A DNA stretch of 64,000 nt from Enterococcus_I eurekensis (GTDB lineage Bacteria; Bacillota; Bacilli; Lactobacillales; Enterococcaceae). Positions 40,375 through 49,561 of this stretch are shown piece after piece. Location of the stretch: positions 62,001 through 126,000 of the forward strand of contig NZ_JBHSGT010000043.1 of assembly GCF_042654605.1 (NCBI RefSeq), given 5' to 3'. The notes below the pieces were generated by a model that worked only from the letters and a program-made list of their open reading frames with translations, had not been told where the DNA came from and made no database searches. The position numbers were made by a program, and so were the translations under genes. Every line of letters begins with the position of its first letter. Positions within the stretch are counted from its first letter, which is position 1.

Positions 40375-40592
40375 ATTTTGGGCAGAATTTGTACAACTGG
40401 TTCTTGGATAATGCACAGTCATTGGTATTGTTAGCGATTGTCGTCATTGGACTGTTTTTAGGTTTTAAACGAGAATTTTCAAAACTTATTGGCTTTTTGA
40501 TTATTGCTTTAATCGCCGTCGGACTTGTGTTCAATGCAGCTGGCGTGAAAGATGTGTTATTAAACTTATTTAACCGAATCATTGGTGCTTAA
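40371..40592 (+). CDS. Small membrane protein, Tn916 Orf19-like
   Basis: A 73-residue protein with two hydrophobic helices (about residues 12-30 and 38-58) matching Orf19 of Tn916 (MNFGQNLYNWF...). It is conserved in the transfer operon of the family; its role in mating is not defined. AAAGGAGG precedes the ATG. In the family the next gene would be orf18; here an abortive-infection-type cassette lies between. Confidence 0.9.
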   Translation: MNFGQNLYNWFLDNAQSLVLLAIVVIGLFLGFKREFSKLIGFLIIALIAVGLVFNAAGVKDVLLNLFNRIIGA

Positions 40593-40651
40593 CAGATATT
40601 TTTCATGATAAAATAGGAAGTATATATTTTGTTATGAAAGGATCCATGAAT

Positions 40652-41413
40652 ATGTTTACAAATGATCAATTTAAATCTCTTTTAATTAAAACATTAGAAA
40701 GAAAGAGCTCTTCAAATTATTATGAAGGAGGTAACGAGATTGTTTCTAAAATGAAAATATCAGAGGTAACTTTAGATGAGACTAACGAGTTTACTTATTA
40801 TAAAGGATACAAAAGGGATTGGAATACGCTTTGCACCTATCTTAAAATAAGAGCTCCTTTTGATGATTTAGACTTTTTTGAAAGTCATAAAGATTTGCTT
40901 ACCCAGACAGCAAGCTCCATATATGATAAACAAGGTGATAATGTATTAGTGGATACTATTTTAGTACCACTTCCAGAGAATTACGAAGTAATTAACTTTA
41001 GTCAGTTGAAAATTAGTGATGTGGTTTCACAAGCTATTGAAGACGCTGAGTCTTTTATGAGTAATGGTGAATATCAACGTGCCTTTGACAGAGTTCACAC
41101 TGCTTTTCATGGATATTTAATTGAAATACTAAAAAAATATGAAATTACAGTTCCTAGAGACGAAAATCTATCTAAATTATATAGTAGGATACAACAATTA
41201 ATTGAAAAAGAAATTCAACCTACTGAACTTGCTGATATAGTGAAGACAACGATAAGGTCATCAAATGGAATGATTAGCTCTCTTAATGAAGCAAGAAATA
41301 GGCATTCACTTGCACACCCTAATACAAATATTATTGGAAAGAGAGAAGCAAAACTAATAATAGGTATTTCAAGTACAGTTACAGATTATATTAGCGGATA
41401 CCTTGATAAGTAG
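40652..41413 (+). CDS. Abortive-infection-type protein (Abi C-terminal domain; ICE cargo)
   Basis: About 253 residues from ATG 40652, which has GAAAGGA at 9-base spacing; ATG 40634 and 40646 are alternatives. The C-terminal 120 residues match the Abi-C pattern: AFDRVHTAFHGYLIEILKKY, then SLNEARNRHSLAHPN, an R-x4-6-H type motif found in HEPN-like and Abi-C domains. The N-terminal part is uncharacterised. It is inserted between orf19 and ardA, is more AT-rich than the transfer genes, and ends in its own terminator. A phage-defence role by abortive infection is inferred from the domain. Confidence 0.7.
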   Translation: MFTNDQFKSLLIKTLERKSSSNYYEGGNEIVSKMKISEVTLDETNEFTYYKGYKRDWNTLCTYLKIRAPFDDLDFFESHKDLLTQTASSIYDKQGDNVLVDTILVPLPENYEVINFSQLKISDVVSQAIEDAESFMSNGEYQRAFDRVHTAFHGYLIEILKKYEITVPRDENLSKLYSRIQQLIEKEIQPTELADIVKTTIRSSNGMISSLNEARNRHSLAHPNTNIIGKREAKLIIGISSTVTDYISGYLDK

Positions 41414-41440
41414 CGTCATTAACTGATTGCTACTTTTTTT
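41408..41440 (+). terminator. Terminator of the Abi cassette
   Basis: AAGTAGC and GCTACTT pair around a 14-base loop and are followed by a T-run. The left arm includes the stop codon, so the terminator belongs to the Abi gene rather than to the transfer operon. Confidence 0.8.
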
Positions 41441-41473
41441 ATGACTATTTTTATAAAAAGGATGTGATAAGAA

Positions 41474-41974
41474 TTGGAAATGAAAGTCTATGTGGCAAAT
41501 TTAGGACGGTATAATGAAGGTGAATTAGTCGGAGCATGGTTTACTCCACCAATTGATGAGGAAGAAATGGCAGAAAGAATCGGTTTAAATGAGGACTACG
41601 AAGAATATGCAATACATGATTTTGAGCTTCCTTTTGATGTGGACGAATACACGCCGATTAGTGAAATCAACCGTCTATGTGAAGCCATTCAAGAAATCGA
41701 AGGTACACCTATTTATAATGAACTCAAAGAAATTCAAGGCATGTGGTTTAGTAGCTTGGAAGAATTACTGGAAAACAAAGAGGATATTCATTGTTATAGT
41801 GATTGTGATTCGATGGAAGATGTCGCCCGTTATTACGTGGAAGAAACAGGACAGCTTGGTGAAGTCCCTTCCAATTTACAAAATTATATTGACTACCAAT
41901 CTTTGGGACGTGATATGGAAATAGAGGGTAATTACCTAGTTACCTCTCATGGGGTATTTGAATATTGTCAGTAA
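41474..41974 (+). CDS. ardA: Anti-restriction protein ArdA, Tn916 Orf18-like
   Basis: A 164-166-residue acidic protein matching ArdA of Tn916: VYVANLGRYNEGELVGAWF at the start and EETGQLGEVPSNLQNYIDYQ late. ArdA mimics B-form DNA and blocks type I restriction enzymes, protecting incoming ICE DNA. The start may be TTG 41474 or ATG 41480. It stands between two cargo cassettes (Abi upstream, DUF6037-like downstream), making this a small anti-restriction and defence cluster inside the transfer operon. Confidence 0.93.
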   Translation: MEMKVYVANLGRYNEGELVGAWFTPPIDEEEMAERIGLNEDYEEYAIHDFELPFDVDEYTPISEINRLCEAIQEIEGTPIYNELKEIQGMWFSSLEELLENKEDIHCYSDCDSMEDVARYYVEETGQLGEVPSNLQNYIDYQSLGRDMEIEGNYLVTSHGVFEYCQ

Positions 41975-41987
41975 GTTTAACAATCCG

Positions 41988-41996
41988 TGTTATAAT
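41988..41996 (+). promoter_or_regulatory. Extended -10 promoter of the DUF6037-like gene
   Basis: TGTTATAAT matches an extended -10 34 bp before the gene start. CCGTG and CACGG (41985 and about 42013) form a weak inverted repeat around it. Confidence 0.55.
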
Positions 41997-42029
41997 TAAA
42001 TTAATAAATAGCACGGAGAGGTATAAATT

Positions 42030-42668
42030 ATGGTAAATGTATTTGAAAATCTTAAACTATTAAAACTAGACATGAAAGATAAAGGCTGGGTGATAGATTC
42101 CTTTTACTTTCGTTACAAACAGCAAAATTATATTGTACTTGTTAAGCTATTTGAAAAAGAGGAAAAAGTTCCAGAATATGCTCTGTTAAAACTAGAATTT
42201 TTAAAGGAAAACGATTTTTCAGATATGCTAGCTGTCTATGCTAATTCGGTAAAATTATATACAGACACGAAAACAATAAGAGAATATTTTGGTATCGAAT
42301 ACAGTAGTAACTTGGGAGATGTTTTATTTCAATTTAGCCAAACTCTTGCTCGATTTATTCCGACAGAAGTTAGTGAGAAGAAAAATGAAGACCAAAAAGA
42401 AGCCATGTGTTTCTCATTAAGTCAAAGTGATTCAGAAGATCCCAGAAAAAAATATTGTTTTTCAGTTAGAAGAAATCCTTTAAAGGGAAATGGTGAGCTG
42501 GGAAAACGAAGTCCTTTTAATGACAATAAAACGAGATTGTATAGACCCAGCTTATATGAACGATTAGGGTCAGATACCAATTTAAGTTTCAGATATTCAA
42601 TGAATCCAGATGATGAAGAAACTGATGAAGGTATTATTGCAAAATGGACAAAAAATAAAATTGAATAG
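42030..42668 (+). CDS. Uncharacterised protein (DUF6037-like; ICE cargo)
   Basis: A 212-residue protein with no membrane helix. It starts MVNVFENLKLLKLDMKDKGW, has KQQNYIVLVKLFEKEEKVPE, and a Lys/Asp-rich C-terminus (LGSDTNLSFRYSMNPDDEET). The N-terminal half recalls DUF6037 proteins, which I associate with mobile elements, but this is a weak memory-based match. It has its own promoter-like -10 and a clear terminator, so it is an independent cassette inserted between ardA and orf17. GGAGAGG precedes the ATG. Given its neighbours, a defence or counter-defence role is a hypothesis. Confidence 0.6.
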   Translation: MVNVFENLKLLKLDMKDKGWVIDSFYFRYKQQNYIVLVKLFEKEEKVPEYALLKLEFLKENDFSDMLAVYANSVKLYTDTKTIREYFGIEYSSNLGDVLFQFSQTLARFIPTEVSEKKNEDQKEAMCFSLSQSDSEDPRKKYCFSVRRNPLKGNGELGKRSPFNDNKTRLYRPSLYERLGSDTNLSFRYSMNPDDEETDEGIIAKWTKNKIE

Positions 42669-42679
42669 TTAAAGCATTG

Positions 42680-42720
42680 AAAGAGCAATCACCTATTTTG
42701 ATTGTTCTTTTTCTATTTTT
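42680..42720 (+). terminator. Terminator of the DUF6037-like cassette
   Basis: AAAGAGCAATC and GATTGTTCTTT (one G-U pair) enclose a 9-base loop and are followed by TTTCTATTTTT. Confidence 0.8.
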
Positions 42721-42739
42721 ACGGAAAGGACGTGAAGAC

Positions 42740-43135
42740 ATGAAAAAAATAAGAAGTTACACCAGTATTTGGTCAGTAGAAAAAGTGATTTATGCGATTA
42801 ATGATTTACAACTCCCTTTCCCAATTACCTTTACGCAAATGACATGGTTTATCGTTTCTTTGTTTGTCGTCATACTCTTTGGCAGTTTACCACCACTTTC
42901 TCTGATTGACGGAGCACTACTCAAATACTTAGGGATTCCCATTGTTCTCACTGGGTTCATGTGCCAAAAGACCTTTGACGGAAAGAAACCCTATGGATTT
43001 CTAAAGTCTATCATTACCTATGCTCTACGCCCTAAAGTAACCTACGCTGGCAAACAAATACGATTAAAAAAAGAAACAATGAATGAATCGATTACGATTG
43101 TAAGGAGTGAACAACTAGATGGCATATCCGATTAA
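42740..43135 (+). CDS. Conjugation membrane protein, Tn916 Orf17-like (TcpE family)
   Basis: A 131-residue protein with two central helices (about residues 30-50 and 55-75) matching TcpE/Orf17, a required membrane part of the Gram-positive mating channel. ATG 42740 (MKKIRSYTS) follows GGAAAGGACG; the frame opening at 42677 overlaps the cassette terminator and is not used. It overlaps the next gene by 17 bp. Confidence 0.9.
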   Translation: MKKIRSYTSIWSVEKVIYAINDLQLPFPITFTQMTWFIVSLFVVILFGSLPPLSLIDGALLKYLGIPIVLTGFMCQKTFDGKKPYGFLKSIITYALRPKVTYAGKQIRLKKETMNESITIVRSEQLDGISD

Positions 43136-45572
43136 ATATATGGAAGATAATCTCGTATTTAATCATGATGGCGAAGTATTCGCTTATTATGAATTAATTC
43201 CCTATAATTACAGTTTTTTAAGTTCCGATGAAAAAATTCAAGTTCATGATAATTTCTGTCAATTGATTGCCCAAAATCGTGATGGCAAGATTCATGCTCT
43301 GCAACTAGCAACCGAATCAAGTATTCGAGCCACACAGGAACAATCGAAAAAAGAAATCACTGGACGATTAAAAGAGATAGCTTACGAAAAAATAGATGAA
43401 CAGACCGAAGCGTTAATTTCTATGATTGGTGACAATCAAGTAGACTATCGCTTTTTTATTGGTTTTAAACTCTACCTCAATGAACAGGAAGTATCCGTAA
43501 AAAATGTTGGGAAAGAAATTCAAAAAGCATTTGCGGAATTCTTTCATGGTGTGAATCACAAATTAATGGGCGATTTTGTTTCTATGCCTATGGCGGAAAT
43601 CGAACGCTTTTCTAAGATGGAACAGTTGTTAGAAAGTAAATTATCCAGACGCTTTCAGATTCGTAAATTGGAGAAAGATGATTTTGGTTATATTATTGAA
43701 CATCTTTACGGGCAAACAGGTGTCCCTTTTGATGACTACGACTACCATTTACCGAAACGATACGAAGATAAAAAAGTGTTGGTAAAGAAATACGATATTC
43801 TCAAACCCACTCGCTGTTTAATCGAAGAAAATCAACGCTATTTACGGATTGAACAGGAAGATACCACTACTTATGTGGCGTATTTTACAATTAATAGTAT
43901 TGTTGGTGAATTGGATTTCCCTAATAGTGAAATTTTTTATTACCAGCAACAGCAGTTTACTTTCCCCGTTGATACCAGTATGAATGTTGAAATTGTCGCC
44001 AATAAAAAAGCCTTATCTACCGTTCGCAATAAAAAGAAAGAACTGAAAGATTTAGATAGCCACGCATGGGAAAGCGACAACGAAACCAGTACTAATGTGG
44101 TGGACGCTTTAGAATCTGTCGATGAATTAGAAAGTAATTTAGACCAAACCAAAGAATCTATGTACAAACTAAGCTATGTGGTACGGGTATCAGCAAAGAA
44201 TTTGGACGAGCTGAAACAACGTTGTGATGAAGTAAAAGATTTTTATGATGATCTGTCTATCAAATTAGTACGACCTTTTGGCGATATGCTAGGCTTGCAT
44301 AATGAATTTATTCCCTCAAGCAAGCGATATATCAATGACTATATTCAATATGTCACGTCGGATTTTTTGGCTGGTCTTGGTTTCGGTGCTACACAAATGA
44401 TTGGTGAAAATTCTGGTATTTACGTCGGTTACAATCTCGATACAGGCAGAAATATTTATCTCCAACCTAGCCTTGCAAGTCAAGGAATTAAAGGCTCTGT
44501 AACAAATGCATTAGCGTCCGCTTTTATTGGTTCATTAGGTGGCGGAAAATCATTCTCTAACAATATGCTGGTCTATTATTCAGTACTCTTTGGCGGACAG
44601 GCAACCATTGTTGACCCAAAAGCTGAACGTGGTGAATGGAAAGAAACCTTACCTGATATTGCCCATGAAATCAATATTGTTAATCTCACGAGTGAGAACG
44701 ACAATAAAGGGTTACTTGACCCTTATGTGATTTTAAAACTCCCGAAAGATTCAGAAAGCCTTGCCATTGATATTCTCACGTTCTTAACAGGTATTTCCAG
44801 CCGAGATAGCGAGAAGTTTCCTGTCCTGCGTAAAGCTATTCGGAGTGTAACTCAAAGCAAACAACGAGGGTTGTTATTGGTGATTGATGAATTGCGAAAA
44901 GAAGATACGCCCATCAGCAATAGTATTGCTGACCATATCGAAAGCTTTGTCGATTATGATTTTGCCCATCTGTTATTCAGTGATGGCAGTGTCACCCAAT
45001 CCATTAGCTTGGAAAAACAACTCAATATTATTCAAGTGGCAGATTTGGTCTTACCCGATTCCAATAGCTCTTTTGAAGAATACACTACCATGGAATTATT
45101 AAGTGTGGCAATGCTGATTGTCATTAGTACCTTTGCTTTAGACTTTATCCACTCTGACCGTTCCATTTTTAAAATTGTTGACCTTGATGAGGCTTGGAGT
45201 TTTTTACAAGTGGCACAAGGAAAAGCTCTATCTATGCGATTGGTTCGAGCAGGACGTGCCATGAATGCAGGGGTCTATTTCGTTACTCAAAACGCGGACG
45301 ATTTACTAGATGAAAAGATGAAGAATAATATTGGCTTGAAATTTGCCTTTCGTTCCACTGACCTAGTGGAAATCAAAAAGACCTTAGAATTTTTTGGTGT
45401 GGACAAGGAAGATGAAAACAATCAGAAACGCTTACGTGAATTAGAAAATGGACAATGTTTAGTTTCAGACATCTATGGTCGTGTAGGGGTTATGCAGTTT
45501 CACCCGATTTTTGAAGAGTTGCTTCATGCCTTTGATACCAGACCGCCTGTGCGAAATGAGGTGGAAGAATGA
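43119..45572 (+). CDS. VirB4-like conjugation ATPase, Tn916 Orf16-like (TcpF/ConE type)
   Basis: An 817-residue ATPase that powers the mating channel. Walker A is SLGGGKSFSNNMLVYY (about residues 470-485) and Walker B is IFKIVDLDEAWSF, with the late arginine/glutamine motif FVTQNADDLLD typical of VirB4. The length fits Orf16 of Tn916 (about 815). The start overlaps orf17 and the end overlaps orf15 (ATGA), so the operon is tightly coupled. Confidence 0.95.
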   Translation: MAYPIKYMEDNLVFNHDGEVFAYYELIPYNYSFLSSDEKIQVHDNFCQLIAQNRDGKIHALQLATESSIRATQEQSKKEITGRLKEIAYEKIDEQTEALISMIGDNQVDYRFFIGFKLYLNEQEVSVKNVGKEIQKAFAEFFHGVNHKLMGDFVSMPMAEIERFSKMEQLLESKLSRRFQIRKLEKDDFGYIIEHLYGQTGVPFDDYDYHLPKRYEDKKVLVKKYDILKPTRCLIEENQRYLRIEQEDTTTYVAYFTINSIVGELDFPNSEIFYYQQQQFTFPVDTSMNVEIVANKKALSTVRNKKKELKDLDSHAWESDNETSTNVVDALESVDELESNLDQTKESMYKLSYVVRVSAKNLDELKQRCDEVKDFYDDLSIKLVRPFGDMLGLHNEFIPSSKRYINDYIQYVTSDFLAGLGFGATQMIGENSGIYVGYNLDTGRNIYLQPSLASQGIKGSVTNALASAFIGSLGGGKSFSNNMLVYYSVLFGGQATIVDPKAERGEWKETLPDIAHEINIVNLTSENDNKGLLDPYVILKLPKDSESLAIDILTFLTGISSRDSEKFPVLRKAIRSVTQSKQRGLLLVIDELRKEDTPISNSIADHIESFVDYDFAHLLFSDGSVTQSISLEKQLNIIQVADLVLPDSNSSFEEYTTMELLSVAMLIVISTFALDFIHSDRSIFKIVDLDEAWSFLQVAQGKALSMRLVRAGRAMNAGVYFVTQNADDLLDEKMKNNIGLKFAFRSTDLVEIKKTLEFFGVDKEDENNQKRLRELENGQCLVSDIYGRVGVMQFHPIFEELLHAFDTRPPVRNEVEE

Positions 45573-47596
45573 CACAAAAACAAAAGAAATTTCTTCACTA
45601 TAGTTGGATAACGCTCCTTTGTGTGGGCGTTATTTTACTTTTATTAGGCACGCTGGGCAATGCAGTACAAGCGACAGGCTTAGTTGATGAAACCATTGAT
45701 ACAAGCAATGAATACTCCAAGTATGGTTTGAATCAATATCAGCTTGATTATTATGTGGACAATAGCTGGGGCTGGCTTCCATGGAATTGGAGTGATGGCA
45801 TAGGACAATCGGTGATGTATGGATTGTATGCCATTACTAATTTTATTTGGACAATTTCTCTTTATCTATCGAACGCCACAGGTTATTTGGTGAAAGAAGC
45901 CTATGCCTTAGATTTCATTAGTCAAACATCCCAAGCAATTGGCGAAAACATGCAGACGATTGCAGGCATTACACCGAATGGCTTTTCCAGTTCAGGGTTT
46001 TATGTCGGTTTCCTCCTTCTTTTTATTCTCATTGTTGGAATCTATGTTGCCTATACAGGATTGGTTAAGCGAGAAACGACGAAAGTGATACGAGCTGTTT
46101 TAAACTTTGTCGTGGTGTTTATTCTATCGGCTTCCTTTATTGCGTATGCACCCGATTATATTGCGAAAATCAATGATTTTTCCAAAGATGTCAGTACCGC
46201 CAGTCTGAATATTGGGACAAAAATTGTTCTTCCTAACACGGATAGTCAAGGGAAAGACAGTGTGGACATGATACGTGACAGCTTATTCTCTGTTCAAGTA
46301 AAGCAACCATGGCTATTGCTTCAATATGGCTCCACTGATGTAGAAGCGTTAGGGGAAGAACGTGTGGAAAGTTTATTGTCTACCAGTCCAGATACAAACA
46401 ATGGTGAAGATAGAGAAAATGTAGTGATTGAAGAAATTGAAGATCATGACAATACCTATTTAACCCTACCGAAGACGATTTCCAGATTAGGAACAGTCTT
46501 CTTTTTGTTTGTATTCAATATTGGTATCTCGATTTTTGTTTTCCTTCTAACAGGAATCATGATTTTTTCGCAAGTGCTATTTATTATTTTCGCTATGTTT
46601 TTGCCAATCAGTTTCCTATTAAGTATGTTGCCGAGTTTTGATGGCATGGGCAGGCATGCCATTACCAAGTTATTTAATGTGATTATGACAAGGGCTGGTA
46701 TTACCTTGATTATTACCGTTGCCTTTAGTATTTCCACTATGCTTTATTCGCTGTCAGCAAGTTCTCCCTTTTTCATGATTATGTTTTTACAAATTGTGAC
46801 CTTTGCAGGGATTTATTTTAAACTGGGCGATTTAATGAGCCTATTCACTTTACAAAGCAACGACTCTCAAAACATGGGCAGACAAGTGTTTCGCAGACCT
46901 CGTCAAATGATGAATCGACAAACCAGAAGATTTCAACGCAGTATGAGTAAGATTTTTCGTGGAAAAGCAGGGTCAACGAAGCAAAAGACAATGACAACAA
47001 AGCAGAATCAAACCAATAAAGCTAACCATACTCGTCAAAATGAACGGACTACACCAAAGAAAGAAACAGCACTTTCCAATGTGAAAAAGCAACAAGGCGG
47101 TATCGGGCAACGATTAGGTGAAAAGACAGCCCATGTATTGGACACGAAAAATCGTCTAGTCAATAAAAGAAAGCAGGCAAAACAACAGATACAGGCGACA
47201 CCAACCCATGTCAAATATGCCCTTCATCAAGGAAAAGAGAATGTCACTCATAATGTAACAGACTTTAAACAATCTATGGCAGATACCAAAGCTCAACGCA
47301 AACAACAGCGTATGAACCAGCAGGAGCAAAAACGAAAGAACATTGCTCAAAAGCGTTTGGAGCTGGATAAAGCAAAAGAAAAAAGACGAAAAGAAAACCC
47401 ATCATCTCCTGTTCAGAATAACCAGCAGCATGTTCGCAAGCGTCAGCAAACCGTCACGCCTGTTTTGTCACAAAACACTAAACGTGAAAATCATCAGCGA
47501 CCATTGAAAAAAGAGCAAAAACAAAAGACACCACCGAAGCAATTCAATCAGAGGAAGCTAAATAAAAGAACGGATAAGCGAGGACAACAAACATGA
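45569..47596 (+). CDS. Polytopic conjugation channel protein, Tn916 Orf15-like (VirB6-like)
   Basis: A 675-residue protein. It has an N-terminal signal-like helix, several helices between about 75 and 450 (including VFFLFVFNIGISIFVFLLTG and neighbouring segments), and then a very basic, Gln/Lys-rich cytoplasmic tail of about 230 residues (QKRKNIAQKRLELDKAKEKR) that may contact DNA or partners. It matches Tn916 Orf15, which I recall as somewhat longer (about 754), the difference probably lying in the low-complexity tail. It overlaps both neighbours by four bases. Confidence 0.92.
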   Translation: MTQKQKKFLHYSWITLLCVGVILLLLGTLGNAVQATGLVDETIDTSNEYSKYGLNQYQLDYYVDNSWGWLPWNWSDGIGQSVMYGLYAITNFIWTISLYLSNATGYLVKEAYALDFISQTSQAIGENMQTIAGITPNGFSSSGFYVGFLLLFILIVGIYVAYTGLVKRETTKVIRAVLNFVVVFILSASFIAYAPDYIAKINDFSKDVSTASLNIGTKIVLPNTDSQGKDSVDMIRDSLFSVQVKQPWLLLQYGSTDVEALGEERVESLLSTSPDTNNGEDRENVVIEEIEDHDNTYLTLPKTISRLGTVFFLFVFNIGISIFVFLLTGIMIFSQVLFIIFAMFLPISFLLSMLPSFDGMGRHAITKLFNVIMTRAGITLIITVAFSISTMLYSLSASSPFFMIMFLQIVTFAGIYFKLGDLMSLFTLQSNDSQNMGRQVFRRPRQMMNRQTRRFQRSMSKIFRGKAGSTKQKTMTTKQNQTNKANHTRQNERTTPKKETALSNVKKQQGGIGQRLGEKTAHVLDTKNRLVNKRKQAKQQIQATPTHVKYALHQGKENVTHNVTDFKQSMADTKAQRKQQRMNQQEQKRKNIAQKRLELDKAKEKRRKENPSSPVQNNQQHVRKRQQTVTPVLSQNTKRENHQRPLKKEQKQKTPPKQFNQRKLNKRTDKRGQQT

Positions 47597-48615
47597 AGCT
47601 AAAAATAACAGTGATTTGTAGTGTGGTCTTCTCTCTCTTCTTTTTTCTCTTATTATTCCTAGTCATTTTCTTTGCAGATGATACGGACAGTGGCGAAAAC
47701 AACAAGGATTCTTCTATTCCACAAGGCGGTGTGACCGTTTCACCAGAAGTGTTGGCACACCGTCCGTTGATTGAAAAATATGGTAAGGAATATGGGATTG
47801 AAGACTATGTTTCTTATATCTTAGCCATTATGCAAGTGGAATCGGGCGGTACAGCAGAAGATGTTATGCAAAGTTCCGAATCTTTGGGTTTACCGCCCAA
47901 CAGTTTGAGTACCGAAGAGTCCATCAAACAAGGGGTTAAATATTTCAGTGAATTATTAACCAGTGCAGAACAACAAGGAGTGGATATAGATTCTGTTATC
48001 CAATCTTATAATTATGGCGGTGGCTTTTTAAATTATGTGAGGAGTCATGGGAAAAAATATACCTATGAATTAGCCGAACAGTTTTCTAAAGAGAAGTCGG
48101 GTGGTCAAAAAGCAGACTATCCCAATCCTATAGCCATACCTGTGAATGGTGGTTGGCGATATAACTATGGAAATCAGTTTTATGTTCAGTTGGTTTCACA
48201 ATACCTAACCGACACTTCCCCAACAGAATTTGATGATGAAACCGTGCAAGTCATTATGGACGAAGCCTTGAAATACGAAGGGTTTCCCTATGTCTTTGGA
48301 GGGGCGTCGCCTACCACCTCTTTTGATTGTAGTGGCTTAATACAATGGGTGTATGACAAAGCTGGCATTTCTCTCCCTCGTGTCGCCCAAGATCAGTATG
48401 ACGCTACGCAAGAAATCTCTATGGAAGAAGCCCAAGCAGGCGACCTTATCTTCTTTCATTCAACCTATAATGCAGGCACATATGTGACTCATGTGGCGAT
48501 ATATTTAGAGGGAAATCGCTTTTATCATGCAGGCGACCCAATCGGTTATGGCGACTTAAGCAGTCGTTATTGGCAAGACCATCTGATTGGGGCTAGACGT
48601 GTTATTCATAACTAA
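47593..48615 (+). CDS. Conjugation cell-wall hydrolase, Tn916 Orf14-like (lysozyme plus NlpC/P60)
   Basis: A 340-residue two-domain hydrolase that opens peptidoglycan for the mating channel. One N-terminal helix anchors it. A lysozyme-like domain follows (SYILAIMQVESGG with catalytic Glu, about residues 70-85), then a C-terminal NlpC/P60 peptidase (FDCSGLIQWVYDKAGI with catalytic Cys, then YVTHVAIYLEGNRFYHAGD with His). It matches Tn916 Orf14 in domain order and size. Confidence 0.94.
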   Translation: MKLKITVICSVVFSLFFFLLLFLVIFFADDTDSGENNKDSSIPQGGVTVSPEVLAHRPLIEKYGKEYGIEDYVSYILAIMQVESGGTAEDVMQSSESLGLPPNSLSTEESIKQGVKYFSELLTSAEQQGVDIDSVIQSYNYGGGFLNYVRSHGKKYTYELAEQFSKEKSGGQKADYPNPIAIPVNGGWRYNYGNQFYVQLVSQYLTDTSPTEFDDETVQVIMDEALKYEGFPYVFGGASPTTSFDCSGLIQWVYDKAGISLPRVAQDQYDATQEISMEEAQAGDLIFFHSTYNAGTYVTHVAIYLEGNRFYHAGDPIGYGDLSSRYWQDHLIGARRVIHN

Positions 48616-48631
48616 GAAAGGAATGAATCAA

Positions 48632-49561
48632 ATGATTATAAAAATCGAGCGAAAAGAAAAGAAGGAGAAACCAAAGAAATCTAAAAAACCGAGCAAGCAA
48701 AGAAAAGTTCCGATGATTAAAGTTGGCACGCATAAGAAATTAACCTTTGTTTTATGGGTTTTATTGATTGGTAGTGTCGGATTTGGAATCTATAAAAATT
48801 TTACTGCCATTGACACTCATACTGTCCGTGAAACAGAAATCATTAAACAGCAGATTGTCGATACCAACCAAGTAGAAAGTTTTGTGAAATCCTTTGCGAA
48901 AGACTACTTTTCGTGGCAACAATCCCAAGAAGCCATTGATAAACGAAATGAAAAATTGACCCATTATTTGACGGAAGAATTGCAGGTATTAAATGAAGAA
49001 ATGATTCGTAAGGATATTCCTACTAGTTCTAGTGTGAACGATATACAGGTGTGGCAGGTTTCTCAAGTGAATGAGAACACCTTTGAGGTACTGTTTTCTG
49101 TTGAACAAGTTATTACCGAAGACAAAGACAAGGAAACTATATCGTCTAGCTTTCATGTGGTTGTCCATATAGATGAATCAGATAATATGGTTATTATCAA
49201 AAATCCGACAATGAGTAAGAAACCTCAAAAATCGGACTACCAACCCAAACAGCTAGAAAGTGACCATACAGTAGATACAGAAACGATGGACGAAATCACT
49301 AGCTTTTTAGAAACGTTCTTCCAGCTCTATCCTACCGCCACAGAAAAAGAATTGACTTACTATGTAAGTAATCATGTGTTACCTATGATTAACAAGGAAT
49401 ATGTTTTCGAGGAATTGGTGAATCCTATCTTTACCAGAAAAGATAACCAAGTAATCGTGAATGTCGCTGTGAAATATTTAGATCAAGAAACAAAGGCAAC
49501 CCAAATCTCGCAATTTGAGTTGATATTAGAAAAACAAGATAATTGGAAGATTGTAAAATAA
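48632..49561 (+). CDS. Conjugation protein, Tn916 Orf13-like (TcpC family)
   Basis: A 309-residue protein with a very basic cytoplasmic start, one helix (LTFVLWVLLIGSVGFGIYKN), and two extracellular NTF2-like domains, the layout of TcpC, a VirB8-like channel protein. ATG 48632 is used because AAAGGA lies 9 bases before it; the longer frame to 48587 overlaps orf14. It is the last transfer gene before the tet(M) leader. Confidence 0.92.
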   Translation: MIIKIERKEKKEKPKKSKKPSKQRKVPMIKVGTHKKLTFVLWVLLIGSVGFGIYKNFTAIDTHTVRETEIIKQQIVDTNQVESFVKSFAKDYFSWQQSQEAIDKRNEKLTHYLTEELQVLNEEMIRKDIPTSSSVNDIQVWQVSQVNENTFEVLFSVEQVITEDKDKETISSSFHVVVHIDESDNMVIIKNPTMSKKPQKSDYQPKQLESDHTVDTETMDEITSFLETFFQLYPTATEKELTYYVSNHVLPMINKEYVFEELVNPIFTRKDNQVIVNVAVKYLDQETKATQISQFELILEKQDNWKIVK

